Assembly (NCBI RefSeq): GCF_000719705.1
Contig: NZ_JOHO01000020.1
Location: forward strand, 62,001-126,000
Direction of reading: 5' to 3'
Length of the DNA stretch: 64,000 bases
DNA from: Streptomyces sp. NRRL S-350
Lineage (GTDB): Bacteria; Actinomycetota; Actinomycetes; Streptomycetales; Streptomycetaceae
Positions 55,124-64,000 of the stretch are shown here, in pieces. The position numbers and the translations under genes are program-made. The stretch's first letter is position 1. Every line of letters starts with the position of its first letter. The notes under the pieces were generated by a model. It saw nothing but the letters and a program-made list of their open reading frames with translations. It ran no database searches and was not told the origin of the DNA.

Positions 55124-55933
55124 GTGAAAAAGCTCTCCGCACGACGGCGCCACCCATTGGCGGCGCTGGTCGTCCTACTTCTCGCCCTGGCGGCAACCGG
55201 GGGGCTGTACGCCGCGTTCGCGCCCGCCGACAAGGCGCAGGCCGACGTCGCCGCGCAGTCGCTCGCGATCGATGAGGGCAAGAAGCTCTTCGCCGTGGGC
55301 TGCTCCTCCTGCCACGGCCTGAACGGCCAGGGTGGCAGCGACGGTCCGAGCCTGGTCGGCGTCGGCTCCGCCTCCGTCGACTTCCAGGTCGGCACCGGCC
55401 GCATGCCCGCCCAGCAGCCCGGCGCCCAGGTCCCGCGCAAGAAGAACATCTACACGCAGGCCGAGATCGACCAGCTCGCGGCCTTCGTCGCTTCCCTCGG
55501 CCCCGGCCCGGTGACCCCGAAGGAGGAGCAGTACACCTCGACCAACCCCGAGGACATCTCCAAGGGCGGCGAGCTGTTCCGCACCAACTGCGCCCAGTGC
55601 CACAACTTCGCCGGCCAGGGTGGTGCCCTGACCAAGGGCAAGTACGCCCCCTCGCTGGAGGGCGTGGACGCCAAGCACATCTACGAGGCCATGCAGACCG
55701 GCCCGCAGAACATGCCGTCGTTCCCGGACACCACCATGCCCGAGGACCAGAAGAAGCAGATCGTGGCCTTCGTCCGCCACACCACCTCCGATGAGCCCAA
55801 CCCCGGTGGTCTCACGCTGGGCAGCCTCGGTCCGGTGACCGAGGGCCTGTTCGGCTGGATCTTCGGCCTCGGCACGCTCATCGCGGTCGCGATCTGGGTC
55901 GCCGCCCACACCACCAAGGCCAAGAAGTCATGA
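55124..55933 (+). CDS. qcrC: Cytochrome bc1 complex di-haem cytochrome c subunit
   Basis: Di-haem cytochrome c that shuttles electrons inside the bcc-aa3 supercomplex, replacing free cytochrome c. The 269-residue protein has an N-terminal signal anchor (about 11-33), two haem sites CSSCH (60-64) and CAQCH (156-160), sixth-ligand Met regions (GTGRMPAQQPG, GPQNMPSFP), and a C-terminal anchor helix. GTG start without an obvious ribosome binding site. Its stop overlaps the qcrA ATG (ATGA). Confidence 0.97.
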   Translation: MKKLSARRRHPLAALVVLLLALAATGGLYAAFAPADKAQADVAAQSLAIDEGKKLFAVGCSSCHGLNGQGGSDGPSLVGVGSASVDFQVGTGRMPAQQPGAQVPRKKNIYTQAEIDQLAAFVASLGPGPVTPKEEQYTSTNPEDISKGGELFRTNCAQCHNFAGQGGALTKGKYAPSLEGVDAKHIYEAMQTGPQNMPSFPDTTMPEDQKKQIVAFVRHTTSDEPNPGGLTLGSLGPVTEGLFGWIFGLGTLIAVAIWVAAHTTKAKKS

Positions 55934-56994
55934 GCCACGACATGTCAGAAGAGAAGCTCCCGGAGTCGCACGGCTCCGCCGGCGAGGTGGCCCACCACGG
56001 CGACCCGTTCGCCGACCCGGGCCTGCCGGCCCACGAGCCCCGTCGCACCGACATCGACGAGCGGGCCGCCAAGCGCGCCGAGCGCCAGGTCTCGCTGATG
56101 TTCGTGATCTCGATGCTCGCCACCGTGGGCTTCATCGCCTCGTACGTGGCCATCGACCCGGACAAGATCGTCTTCATCTTCCCGCTGGGTCACGTCAGCG
56201 CGCTGAACTTCGCGCTGGGTCTGACCCTGGGCGTCGCGCTGTTCATGATCGGCGCGGGTGCGGTCCACTGGGCCCGCACCCTGATGTCGGACGTCGAGCT
56301 GCCGGCCGAGCGCCACCCGATCGAGGCTGACGACGAGGTCCGCGCGGACGTCATCGACCAGTTCAAGACCGGTGCGGCGGAGTCCGGCTTCGGCCGCCGC
56401 AAGATGATCCGCAACACCCTCATCGGCTCGATGGCGCTGGTCCCGCTCTCCGGCGTGGTCCTGCTGCGCGACCTCGGCCCGCTCCCGGAGAAGAAGCTCC
56501 AGGAGACCGGCTGGAAGGAGGCCTCGCAGGCCAAGCCGCTGCCGCTCATCAACATGAACACCCTGCAGCCGATGAAGCCCGAGGACATCGCCATCGGTTC
56601 GCTGACCTTCGCGATGCCGGAGGGCCTGTCCACGCACAGCGAGGACTTCCAGCAGCGCATCGCCAAGGACGCCCTGATGCTGGTGCGCATCGCGCCCGAC
56701 GACATCAAGGACGACAAGTCCAAGGAGCTGGGCTTCGAGGGCATCCTCGCCTACTCGAAGATCTGCACCCACGTCGGCTGCCCGATCAGCCTGTACGAGC
56801 AGCAGACCCACCACGCGCTCTGCCCCTGCCACCAGTCGACCTTCGACCTGGCGGACGGCGCGCGCGTCATCTTCGGCCCGGCCGGCCACCCGCTGCCGCA
56901 GCTGAAGATCACCACTGACGACAAGGGCAACCTGGTCGCCACCGGCGACTTCGCGAAGCCTGTCGGCCCGAGCTTCTGGGAGCGTGCTCGATGA
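55930..56994 (+). CDS. qcrA: Cytochrome bc1 complex Rieske iron-sulfur subunit
   Basis: Holds the [2Fe-2S] cluster that takes the first electron from menaquinol. The 354-residue protein has the actinobacterial three N-terminal helices (about 55-75, 90-115, 160-180) and the Rieske boxes: C279-T-H281-V-G-C284 and C298-P-C300-H301-Q-S, with ligands Cys279, His281, Cys298 and His301. It overlaps qcrC and qcrB by 4 nt each. Confidence 0.97.
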   Translation: MSHDMSEEKLPESHGSAGEVAHHGDPFADPGLPAHEPRRTDIDERAAKRAERQVSLMFVISMLATVGFIASYVAIDPDKIVFIFPLGHVSALNFALGLTLGVALFMIGAGAVHWARTLMSDVELPAERHPIEADDEVRADVIDQFKTGAAESGFGRRKMIRNTLIGSMALVPLSGVVLLRDLGPLPEKKLQETGWKEASQAKPLPLINMNTLQPMKPEDIAIGSLTFAMPEGLSTHSEDFQQRIAKDALMLVRIAPDDIKDDKSKELGFEGILAYSKICTHVGCPISLYEQQTHHALCPCHQSTFDLADGARVIFGPAGHPLPQLKITTDDKGNLVATGDFAKPVGPSFWERAR

Positions 56995-58453
56995 GTAGCG
57001 CGAGCAGCACCACCACCGGTGCCGCCAAGCCGTCCAGCACGCGTGCCAAGCCCGCCAACAAGTGGGAGGCCGCGGCTGACTGGACGGACGGCCGGCTGGG
57101 GATCTACTCCCTCGCCAAGGCCAACCTGCGGAAGATCTTCCCGGACCACTGGTCCTTCATGCTGGGCGAGATCTGCCTCTACACGTTCATCATCATCATC
57201 CTGACCGGCGTCTACCTGACGCTGTTCTTCAAGCCGTCGATGGCCGAGGTCGTCTACAACGGCTCGTACGTGCCCCTCAAGGGCATCGGGATGTCGGAGG
57301 CCTACGCCTCCACGGTGGACATCAGCTTCGAGATCCGCGGCGGTCTGCTGATCCGCCAGATCCACCACTGGGCCGCCCTGGTCTTCGTGGCCGCGATGCT
57401 CGTGCACATGATGCGGGTGTTCTTCACCGGCGCGTTCCGCAAGCCGCGTGAGATCAACTGGGTCTTCGGCTTCCTGCTGCTGGTCCTGGGCATGTTCGAC
57501 GGCTTCTTCGGCTACTCGCTGCCGGACGACCTGCTGTCGGGCACCGGTATCCGCTTCATGGAAGGCGCGATCCTCGCCGTCCCGCTGGTGGGCACCTACG
57601 TCCAGATGTTCCTGTTCGGGGGCGAGTTCCCCGGCCACGACATCGTGCCGCGGTTCTTCACCATCCACGTGCTGCTGATCCCCGGCATCATGCTCGGCCT
57701 GCTGGTCGCGCACCTGATCCTGGTCTTCTACCACAAGCACACCCAGGGTACATGGGCTTCTCCGAGGGCCTGATCCGTGTCATGCCGGGCTGGGAGATCA
57801 GCCTCTGGGGCCACACCCTGAACCTGGGTGTCTTCGTCCCGCTGATGATCTTCCCGCTGGTCCTGGTCGCGATCGCGGTCTACCCGTTCATCGAGGGCTG
57901 GATCACCGGCGACAAGCGCGAGCACCACATCCTGGACCGCCCGCGCAACGCCCCGGTCCGCACCGGCCTGGGTGCCGCCTGGATCAGCCTGTACCTGGTG
58001 CTGCTGGTCGGTGGTGGCAACGACCTGTTCGCCACGCACTTCCACCTGTCGCTGAACTCGATCACCTACTTCGTCCGCGTCGGCTTCTTCGCGGTCCCGG
58101 TCATCGTCTTCATCATCACCAAGCGCTGGTGCCTCGGCCTCCAGCGCCGTGACAAGGAGAAGGTGCTGCACGGCCGCGAGACGGGCGTCATCAAGCGCCT
58201 GCCGCACGGCGAGTTCGTCGAGGTGCACGCCCAGCTGCCGCAGAAGGACCTGTTCAAGCTCACGGCGCACGAGCAGCACCAGCCGGTCGAGCTGCCGGCC
58301 CAGGCGGACGAGAACGGCGTGGCCCGCAAGGCCGGCGTCGTCACCCGCACCCGGGCCAAGCTGTCCCGCGGCTTCTACGGTGAGGGCAGCCAGATCCCCA
58401 AGCCCACCTCCGAGGAGCACCACGAGATCACCAGCGGCCACGGCCACCACTGA
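56991..58453 (+). pseudogene. qcrB: qcrB (cytochrome b), disrupted by internal deletion and frameshift
   Basis: Should encode the di-haem cytochrome b of the bcc complex. The first frame (56991-57773) covers the N-terminal half with both haem helices ([18 protein letters not shown] and [20 protein letters not shown]) and stops in off-frame residues GTWASPRA after HKHTQ. The second frame (from [18 protein letters not shown], 57749) holds the C-terminal helices, normal to the end. Family proteins have about 65 residues between these points, ending in PDW of the quinol-site PDWY motif. Both missing length and frame fit a deletion of about 196 nt. Could be an assembly fault. Confidence 0.88.
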
Positions 58454-58476
58454 TCCCGTACGCACCCCCGCGTCAC

Positions 58477-58520
58477 CCCGAGGGCCGCTGACCAGAGTTG
58501 ACTGGTCGGCGGCCCTCGGG
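58477..58520 (+). terminator. Terminator of the ctaE-qcrCAB operon
   Basis: A 19-bp stem with one mismatch (CCCGAGGGCCGC... and ...GCGGCCCTCGGG), 6-nt loop, followed by CTTTCC. It lies 24 nt after the qcrB stop. Confidence 0.88.
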
Positions 58521-58555
58521 CTTTCCGGTACCCGCCCGCGCCACCAGGAGCACCC

Positions 58556-58927
58556 GTGCAGCTCTCCGTCGACCCCGCCTCCGCCACTCCCCCGTACGAG
58601 CAGATCCGCGCCCAGATCGCCGACCGGGCCCGCTCCGGCGAGCTGCCGACCGGGCTGCGGCTGCCGACCGTACGGGCCCTGGCCGAGGAACTGGGGCTGG
58701 CGGCCGGGACGGTCGCCCGGGCGTACCGGGAGCTGGAGGCGGACGGCGTGGTGGAGACCCACGGTCGGCGCGGCACCCTGATCGCCGCCGCCGGGGACAC
58801 CGCGCACCGGCTGGCCGCCGCGGCCGCCACCGAGTACGCCGAGCGGGCGAACCGCCTCGGGCTCTCCCACGCGGACGCCCTGGCCGCGGTGGCCACCGCG
58901 CTGGGGCTGGCCTACCCGGAGGCCTAG
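58556..58927 (+). CDS. GntR family transcriptional regulator (YtrA-like)
   Basis: Short regulator of 123 residues. The N-terminal winged helix (PPYEQIRAQIADRARSGELPTGLRLPTVRALAEELGLAAGTVARAYRELEADG) is a complete GntR DNA-binding domain. The C-terminal about 45 residues form only one or two helices, as in the YtrA subfamily. GTG 58556 has CAGGAG upstream. It is isolated behind the qcr terminator, convergent with the L,D-transpeptidase gene. Confidence 0.92.
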   Translation: MQLSVDPASATPPYEQIRAQIADRARSGELPTGLRLPTVRALAEELGLAAGTVARAYRELEADGVVETHGRRGTLIAAAGDTAHRLAAAAATEYAERANRLGLSHADALAAVATALGLAYPEA

Positions 58928-58955
58928 GAGGGGCCGGGAGGGCGCTGGGGGCGGC

Positions 58956-60212
58956 TCAGAGCTCCGGGCGGATCATCCCCGAGGCCGGGGCCTGGGCGGG
59001 CGGCACGGTGGTGCTGAGGGGCTGTCCGAGGGCGCCGTGCTTGACCCAGTCGGTCCAGTCGACGTTCCAGTCCCCGAAGCCGTTGCCGAAGGGCTCCATC
59101 TGGGCGCCGCGGCTGTTGACGACCGTCACCAGGTCCCCCACCCGGGTGTGGTCGTAGAACCACTTGGCGTTGTCGGTGCTCATGCCGGTACAGCCGTGGC
59201 TGACGTTCTCCACGCCCTGCGAGCCGACCGACCAGGGCGCCGCGTGGACGTACTCGCCGCTCCAGGTCACCCGGGTGGCCCACTTCACGTCGAGGTCGTA
59301 CGCCTCGGTGCTGCCGGCGGCTATGCCGATGGTCTCGCCGTTCATCCGGACGGACTTCTCCTGGCCCAGCACCACCTTGATGCCGTTGCGGGTGTCGAAG
59401 CCGGGCTTGCCGGTGGTGACCGGGATGGTCCGCACCACCTCGCCGTCGCGCTTCAGGGTGAGCTCGTGGGCGGCCGCGTCGACGACCGACTCCACCCGCT
59501 CCCCGATCCGCAGGTGCAGCGCGCTGCGGTCGCCCCCGTAGAGGCCGTCCGCGATCCGGCTGCCAGTGCCGTCGAAGGCCAGCGAGACGGTCGTACCGGC
59601 CGGCCAGTAGTCCTCCGGGCGGAAGTGCAGGTTCTTGTCGTCCACCCAGTACCAGGCGCCGGTGACGGCGGGCTGGGAGGTGACGGTCAGGTCGCGCTCG
59701 ACCTCCTGGCGGGCCTGGGGGTCCTTCACCGCCTCGGAGAGCTGCACGGTGAGCGGCTGGCCCACCCCGTAGACGCCGCTGCCGGAGGAGTCCGGGCCGA
59801 GCTTGGCGGTGAGCAGCCGCTGGGCGGCGAGGGTGCTGAAGTTCGCGGTGGTGTCTCCGCGGCCGCCCTTGCCGTCGTCCGCGGAGATGCGCACGGAGTA
59901 GGCGGTGGCGGCCTTCAGCCGGCCGGTGGTCTGCCAGCTGCGCTGGTCGTCGGCCAGCTTCCCGGCGACCACCCGGCCGTCCGGGCCGACGACGGTGACG
60001 TCGGTGAGCCGGCTGCCCGCCACCGCGGTCACCGAGACCGGCTGGGAGGGGTCGACCCGGCCGTCCGCCGAGAGGTGGACCAGCGGGGCCGCGTCGATCC
60101 GGTGCGGCCCGGTGGGCTCGTCGTCACCGGACGAGCAGGCGGCCAGCGGGGCCAGTACTGCGAGGGTCAGCGAGATGCCGCCTATAGCTGCGATTCCGCG
60201 CCTGTCGGCCAT
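58956..60212 (-). CDS. L,D-transpeptidase lipoprotein (YkuD)
   Basis: Crosslinks peptidoglycan 3-3 bonds or anchors proteins, outside the membrane. The 418-residue protein has a lipoprotein signal with lipobox LAPLAAC (about residue 30), Ig-like and YkuD-associated domains, then the YkuD domain with NGIKVVLGQEKSVRMNGETIGIA, and the catalytic SHGCTGMS (His339, Cys341). The C-terminal segment GFGDWNVDWTDWVKHGAL matches LdtMt2-type enzymes. ATG 60212. It adds another wall enzyme to the window. Confidence 0.94.
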   Translation of the reverse strand: MADRRGIAAIGGISLTLAVLAPLAACSSGDDEPTGPHRIDAAPLVHLSADGRVDPSQPVSVTAVAGSRLTDVTVVGPDGRVVAGKLADDQRSWQTTGRLKAATAYSVRISADDGKGGRGDTTANFSTLAAQRLLTAKLGPDSSGSGVYGVGQPLTVQLSEAVKDPQARQEVERDLTVTSQPAVTGAWYWVDDKNLHFRPEDYWPAGTTVSLAFDGTGSRIADGLYGGDRSALHLRIGERVESVVDAAAHELTLKRDGEVVRTIPVTTGKPGFDTRNGIKVVLGQEKSVRMNGETIGIAAGSTEAYDLDVKWATRVTWSGEYVHAAPWSVGSQGVENVSHGCTGMSTDNAKWFYDHTRVGDLVTVVNSRGAQMEPFGNGFGDWNVDWTDWVKHGALGQPLSTTVPPAQAPASGMIRPEL

Positions 60213-60329
60213 GACCGCCTCCGAGGGTTCGCACGATTGATCAGATCGTAGGAACGCCTGCCGGTGGCGCGACATCCGAGGGACCGTCCGTTCGCCCGGC
60301 TGAGTGAAGCCGTCACTCCGCGGACGCAG

Positions 60330-60365
60330 CAGGGCCGGTCCTCCCGTGCGGGAGGACCGGCCCTG
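60330..60365. terminator. Terminator of the ctaCDF operon
   Basis: A 17-bp perfect stem (CAGGGCCGGTCCTCCCG and its complement) with a 2-nt centre, 17 nt past the ctaF stop on the minus strand. Confidence 0.9.
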
Positions 60366-60382
60366 GTGTCGGGGTCCGGAAC

Positions 60383-60799
60383 CTACTGGTTCTGGTTCTC
60401 GCCCCGGTAGAACTCGAAGACCCATCCGAAGATGCCGATCAGGATGATCGGGGCGGCCCAGAACATCAGCCACCAGCCGAAGATCACGCCCAGGAAGGCG
60501 AGCGCGCCGCCGAGCGCCAGCGAGAGCGGCTGCCAGCTGTGCGGGGCGAAGAAGCCCAGCTCACCGGAGTCGTCCGCGACCTCGGCCTCGGGGTTGTCGC
60601 CCGCGCCGCTGTCCACCCGGCGGGCGGTGAAGGCGAGGTAGTACCCGATGAAGGCGCAGAGCGCGAAAGCCAGGAACAGCGCGGTGGTACCGGCCGCCTC
60701 CAGCCCCGGGCCCGAGTTGTTGGTCCACAGGCCGTAGGTGATGGCCATGGCCAGCACGAAGACCGACAGGCCGAGGAAGATCTTCCCCTGTTCCTTCAT
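60383..60799 (-). CDS. ctaF: Cytochrome c oxidase subunit IV (actinobacterial)
   Basis: Small aa3 subunit of 138 residues found only in actinobacteria. Four helices are visible (about 7-25, 38-58, 90-108, 111-128). ATG 60799 overlaps the ctaD stop by one base (TGATG), so it is coupled to it. Corresponds to Rv2199c. Confidence 0.95.
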   Translation of the reverse strand: MKEQGKIFLGLSVFVLAMAITYGLWTNNSGPGLEAAGTTALFLAFALCAFIGYYLAFTARRVDSGAGDNPEAEVADDSGELGFFAPHSWQPLSLALGGALAFLGVIFGWWLMFWAAPIILIGIFGWVFEFYRGENQNQ

Positions 60800-62574
60800 C
60801 AGGCGTCACCCTCCTGCTTGCCCTTGCCCAGCTTCGGGGCGTCGTACTTCGCCGGGGTCACACCGGCGAGGTGCTTGGCCGGCTCACCGTGGTTCTCCAG
60901 GTAGTCCAGCGCGGCGATCTCCGGGTGGTGCAGGTCGAAGGCCGGGGATTCGGAGCGGATCCGGGGCAGGGTGAGGAAGTTGTGCCGCGGCGGCGGGCAG
61001 GAGGTCGCCCACTCCAGCGAGCGGCCGAAGCCCCACGGGTCATCCACGGCGACCTTCTCGCCGTACTTGGCGGTCTTCCAGACGTTGTAGAGGAACGGCA
61101 GGATCGACAGGCCGAGCACGAAGGAGCCGATGGTCGAGACGGTGTTCAGGGTGGTGAAGCCGTCCGCGGCCAGGTAGTCGGCGTAGCGGCGGGGCATGCC
61201 CTCCGCGCCGAGCCAGTGCTGCACCAGGAAGGTGGTGTGGAAGCCGAAGAACAGCGTCCAGAAGGTGATCTTGCCGAGGCGCTCGTCCAGCATCTTGCCG
61301 GTCATCTTCGGCCACCAGAAGTGGAAGCCGGCGAACATCGCGAACACGACGGTGCCGAAGACCACGTAGTGGAAGTGGGCGACGACGAAGTACGAGTCCG
61401 AGACGTGGAAGTCGATCGGCGGGGAGGCCAGCAGGACACCGGTGAGACCGCCGAAGAGGAAGGTCACCAGGAAGCCGACCGTCCAGAGCATCGGGGTCTC
61501 GAAGCTCAGCGAGCCCTTCCACATGGTGCCGACCCAGTTGAAGAACTTCACACCGGTCGGGACCGCGATCAGGAAGGTCATGAAGGAGAAGAACGGCAGC
61601 AGCACCTGCCCGGTGACGTACATGTGGTGCGCCCACACCGTCACGGACAGGCCGGCGATCGCGATGGTGGCCGCGATCAGGCCGGAGTAGCCGAACATCG
61701 GCTTGCGGCTGAAGACCGGGATGATCTCGGACACGATGCCGAAGAACGGCAGCGCGATGATGTACACCTCGGGGTGGCCGAAGAACCAGAACAGGTGCTG
61801 CCACAGCATCGCCCCGCCGTTGGCGGGGTCGAAGACGTGGGCGCCGAACTTGCGGTCGGCCTCCAGGGCGAACAGCGCGGCGGCCAGGACCGGGAAGGCC
61901 AGCAGGACCAGCACCGAGGTCAGCAGGACGTTCCAGACGAAGATCGACATCCGGAACATCGTCATGCCCGGGGCGCGCATGCAGATGATCGTGGTGATGA
62001 AGTTGACCGCACCGAGGATCGTGCCGAAGCCGGAGAACGCCAGACCCATGATCCACATGTCGCCGCCGACGCCGGGCGAGTGCACCGCGTCCGACAGCGG
62101 GGAGTAGGCGAACCAGCCGAAGTTGGCGGCGCCGTTCGGGGTCAGGAAGCCGCAGACCGCGATGGTCGAACCGAAGAGGTACAGCCAGTACGCGAACATG
62201 TTCAGACGCGGGAACGCCACGTCCGGGGAGCCGATCTGCAGCGGCATGATCCAGTTCGCGAAGCCCGCGAACAGCGGCGTCGCGAACATCAGCAGCATGA
62301 TCGTGCCGTGCATCGTGAACGCCTGGTTGAACTGCTCGTTCGACAGGATCTGGGTCCCGGGACGAGCCAGCTCGGCGCGCATGACCAGGGCGAGGATGCC
62401 GCCGATCAGGAAGAAGGCGAACGACGTGCCCAGGTAGAGGGTGCCGATCGTCTTGTGGTCAGTGGTGGTGAGCCACTTGATGATGGTCGAACCCGGCTTC
62501 CGGGTCCGCTGCGCCCCGACCGTGACGGCACCGGCGCCCCCGCCGGCCGCGGCGGGCTCGTTGAGGATGGTCAC
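60799..62574 (-). CDS. ctaD: Cytochrome c oxidase subunit I
   Basis: Catalytic haem-copper subunit of 591 residues with twelve helices. The haem and CuB regions are present: [40 protein letters not shown] (CuB His and cross-linked Tyr), [10 protein letters not shown], and [27 protein letters not shown]. It starts with GTG 62574, overlapping the ctaC stop. Unlike M. tuberculosis, where ctaD lies elsewhere, here ctaC-D-F are contiguous. Confidence 0.98.
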   Translation of the reverse strand: MTILNEPAAAGGGAGAVTVGAQRTRKPGSTIIKWLTTTDHKTIGTLYLGTSFAFFLIGGILALVMRAELARPGTQILSNEQFNQAFTMHGTIMLLMFATPLFAGFANWIMPLQIGSPDVAFPRLNMFAYWLYLFGSTIAVCGFLTPNGAANFGWFAYSPLSDAVHSPGVGGDMWIMGLAFSGFGTILGAVNFITTIICMRAPGMTMFRMSIFVWNVLLTSVLVLLAFPVLAAALFALEADRKFGAHVFDPANGGAMLWQHLFWFFGHPEVYIIALPFFGIVSEIIPVFSRKPMFGYSGLIAATIAIAGLSVTVWAHHMYVTGQVLLPFFSFMTFLIAVPTGVKFFNWVGTMWKGSLSFETPMLWTVGFLVTFLFGGLTGVLLASPPIDFHVSDSYFVVAHFHYVVFGTVVFAMFAGFHFWWPKMTGKMLDERLGKITFWTLFFGFHTTFLVQHWLGAEGMPRRYADYLAADGFTTLNTVSTIGSFVLGLSILPFLYNVWKTAKYGEKVAVDDPWGFGRSLEWATSCPPPRHNFLTLPRIRSESPAFDLHHPEIAALDYLENHGEPAKHLAGVTPAKYDAPKLGKGKQEGDA

Positions 62575-63425
62575 TTCTCTTCACTTCCCATGCCGATGAG
62601 GCCGGAGGGCACCGAGCCGTTCTGGCCCTTGGCGCGAAGGTCGGCCAGGTGCTTGTCGTACTCGGCGCGGTCGACGACCTTGACGTTGAACAGCATGCGC
62701 GAGTGGTCGGTACCGCAGAGCTCGGCACACTTGCCCATGTACTCGCCCTTGACGGTCGGGGTGACCTCGAACCTGTTCACCACGCCCGGCACGACGTCCA
62801 TCTTCATCATGAAGTTGACGGGCCAGAAGTCGTGGATGACGTCACGCGAGGTGAGACGGAACTGCACCGTCTCGTTGACCGGCAGCCAGAGCGTCGGAAC
62901 ATCCTTGGGCGTACCGACTTCGTACGCGGCGTCCTTGTTGGCCGGGTCGGGGGTCTCGGTGTTCTCGTAGTTGAACGCCCAGCTCCACTGGAAGCCGACC
63001 ACGTTGACGTAGTGCTGCGGCTTGTCGGAGACGTGCGTCAGCTTGTTCTCGTCGCGGGCGACGAAGTAGAAGAGCACCGAGACGATGATGATGGGGACCG
63101 CGGTGTAGAGCGCCTCGATGGGCACGTTGTACCGGGTCTGCGGAGGGACCTCCACGCCGGTGCGCTTGCGCCGGTGGAAGATCACGCTCCAGATGATCAG
63201 ACCCCACATCAGTACGCCGACCACCAGCGCCGCGATCCAGGACCCCTGCCACATCTGGAGGACCATCGGCCCTTCCTTGGTGACGGGGCTCGGGAGGCCA
63301 AGCCTGGGGAGGTCGTTGGCCGAGCAGCCGGTGGCGGTCGCGATGACGAGGCCCAGTGCCAGCGCCTGAGGCAGCTTCCGCCGCATCGTGCGCCGCGGCG
63401 AGCGGTCGGAGCCGTTGGGACTCAC
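62571..63425 (-). CDS. ctaC: Cytochrome c oxidase subunit II
   Basis: CuA-carrying subunit of 284 residues. It has a lipoprotein signal ([17 protein letters not shown], Cys lipid site about residue 35), two helices (about 56-75 and 98-118), then the cupredoxin domain with HDFWPVNF and the CuA motif [15 protein letters not shown] 63425 gives [12 protein letters not shown], the usual streptomycete N-terminus. The stop overlaps ctaD (GTGA). Confidence 0.97.
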   Translation of the reverse strand: MSPNGSDRSPRRTMRRKLPQALALGLVIATATGCSANDLPRLGLPSPVTKEGPMVLQMWQGSWIAALVVGVLMWGLIIWSVIFHRRKRTGVEVPPQTRYNVPIEALYTAVPIIIVSVLFYFVARDENKLTHVSDKPQHYVNVVGFQWSWAFNYENTETPDPANKDAAYEVGTPKDVPTLWLPVNETVQFRLTSRDVIHDFWPVNFMMKMDVVPGVVNRFEVTPTVKGEYMGKCAELCGTDHSRMLFNVKVVDRAEYDKHLADLRAKGQNGSVPSGLIGMGSEEK

Positions 63426-63788
63426 GTAGCGCCTTCCCGAAGTCTCGCCCGCCTTCGCGTCGCCCCGGGGAGGAGTGTGAGCCTCCCCGGCGACCCGACC
63501 ACGGGCACGGTTTGAATGCTTATGCGGGCCAAACCCTACTCCAGCCTTATGCGCTCCTGACGGGCAGCCCCCGGTAACGCGCCGCCCGATAGCCCGATCA
63601 GGCCCGGCAGTGGCTGCGTCGCAGGTCATCGTAGGCATTCGAGGTCCGTACGCCCGATCGGGGGATGACCTCGGACAACGCCCGTGACGGCCCGTCGGAC
63701 GCGGACGAAGCGGACATTCGGGGTGATCGACTGACGGTGGGTGAGCCGCGCGGCCGGACCGGAACGACCCCCACGTGTGTCGTTAAAT
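63426..63788. promoter_or_regulatory. Divergent control region of ctaC and the cysteine-desulfurase-like gene
   Basis: About 360 bases with no supported gene. GGTTTG-N15-CAAACC (63509-63535) is an inverted repeat about 85-110 nt upstream of ctaC, in a short AT-rich stretch, and may be an operator. The right end (63775-63788, TGTCGTTAAAT) leads straight into a GTG start without a ribosome binding site. Confidence 0.4.
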
Positions 63789-64000
63789 GTGACCGTGTAC
63801 TTCGACGCGGCCTCGACGGCCCCTCTGCACCCCGTCGCGCGGCAGGCGCTGACCGCCGCCCTGGACGAGGGCTGGGCCGATCCGGCCCGGCTGTACCGCT
63901 CCGGCCGGCAGGCCCGGATGCTCCTGGACGCCGCCCGCGAGACGGTCGCCGCGGTCCTGGGCGCGCGGCCCGACGAGATCGCCTTCACCGCGAGCGGGAC
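63789..64000 (+). CDS. Cysteine desulfurase / class V aminotransferase (3' end cut by window)
   Basis: The first 70 codons of a PLP-dependent enzyme. It begins VTVYFDAASTAPLHPVARQA, the NifS/IscS-type start with substrate-binding Asp-Ala-Ala, and continues ADPARLYRSGRQARMLLDAARETVAAVLGARPDEIAFTASG, ending in the PLP phosphate loop. GTG 63789 has no ribosome binding site; a leaderless mRNA is possible. It is the second class V enzyme of the window. Mostly off the end. Confidence 0.88.
   Translation, partial: MTVYFDAASTAPLHPVARQALTAALDEGWADPARLYRSGRQARMLLDAARETVAAVLGARPDEIAFTASG

Overview
The window is high-GC actinobacterial chromosome. Streptomyces-type genes (DUF3040, SAV_6107 HEPN, MacRS-like two-component pair, PASTA kinase), frequent GTG and TTG starts, Streptomyces-style hairpin terminators and an actinobacterial SAM-IV riboswitch point to Streptomycetaceae (Streptomyces or Kitasatospora; the genus cannot be settled here). 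It is core chromosome. I saw no insertion sequence, phage, CRISPR, tRNA, rRNA or biosynthetic gene cluster.

Layout. 1-1510 is the edge of the division and cell-wall (dcw) cluster: a partial ftsL and rsmH. 2049-7662 holds a beta-carbonic anhydrase and a coupled MoxR / DUF58 / transglutaminase operon. 7798-13729 holds small conserved proteins, including a HEPN-domain protein behind a DNA-damage-type promoter and a CrtI-like oxidoreductase. 13933-21005 holds metF, a polyprenyl diphosphate synthase, thiE with an Rv2175c-like regulator, and a TPP-riboswitch thiOSG operon. 21099-26084 holds a PASTA kinase, a molybdopterin oxidoreductase, bacterioferritin with its ferredoxin, and class II DAHP synthase. 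26205-28347 is a Trp-attenuated fused anthranilate synthase. 28495-37209 holds the two-component pair, PlsC, hydrolases, ROK glucokinase, an ArsA-like protein without a P-loop and an SRPBCC protein. 37546-42151 holds an acyl-CoA synthetase and two glycosyltransferases (PimB-like and GT87). 42167-47317 holds a putative Tat metallopeptidase and three tandem NlpC/P60 cell-wall hydrolases, one under a c-di-AMP riboswitch. 47514-53919 holds a NYN-domain protein, rhomboid, a class V aminotransferase under a SAM-IV riboswitch, and trpD. 54315-63425 encodes the respiratory cytochrome bcc-aa3 supercomplex in two divergent blocks (ctaE-qcrCAB and ctaCDF), separated by a GntR regulator and an L,D-transpeptidase. 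The last 212 bases start a cysteine-desulfurase-like gene.

The genes mostly serve envelope growth (FtsL, RsmH, PASTA kinase, polyprenyl synthase, PimB/GT87, NlpC/P60, Ldt), aromatic amino acid supply (DAHP synthase, TrpE/G, TrpD), thiamine synthesis, iron storage and aerobic respiration. The order closely follows the Mycobacterium tuberculosis Rv2164c-Rv2200c region as I recall it, so this looks like an old actinobacterial neighbourhood. RNA-level control is unusually dense: TPP, c-di-AMP and SAM-IV riboswitches, a Trp attenuator, and an apparently undescribed structured leader that buries the trpD ribosome binding site.

The most striking anomaly is qcrB. It is split by an internal out-of-frame deletion that removes most of the quinol-site PDWY motif. 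It is either a real loss of a respiratory subunit or an assembly error.
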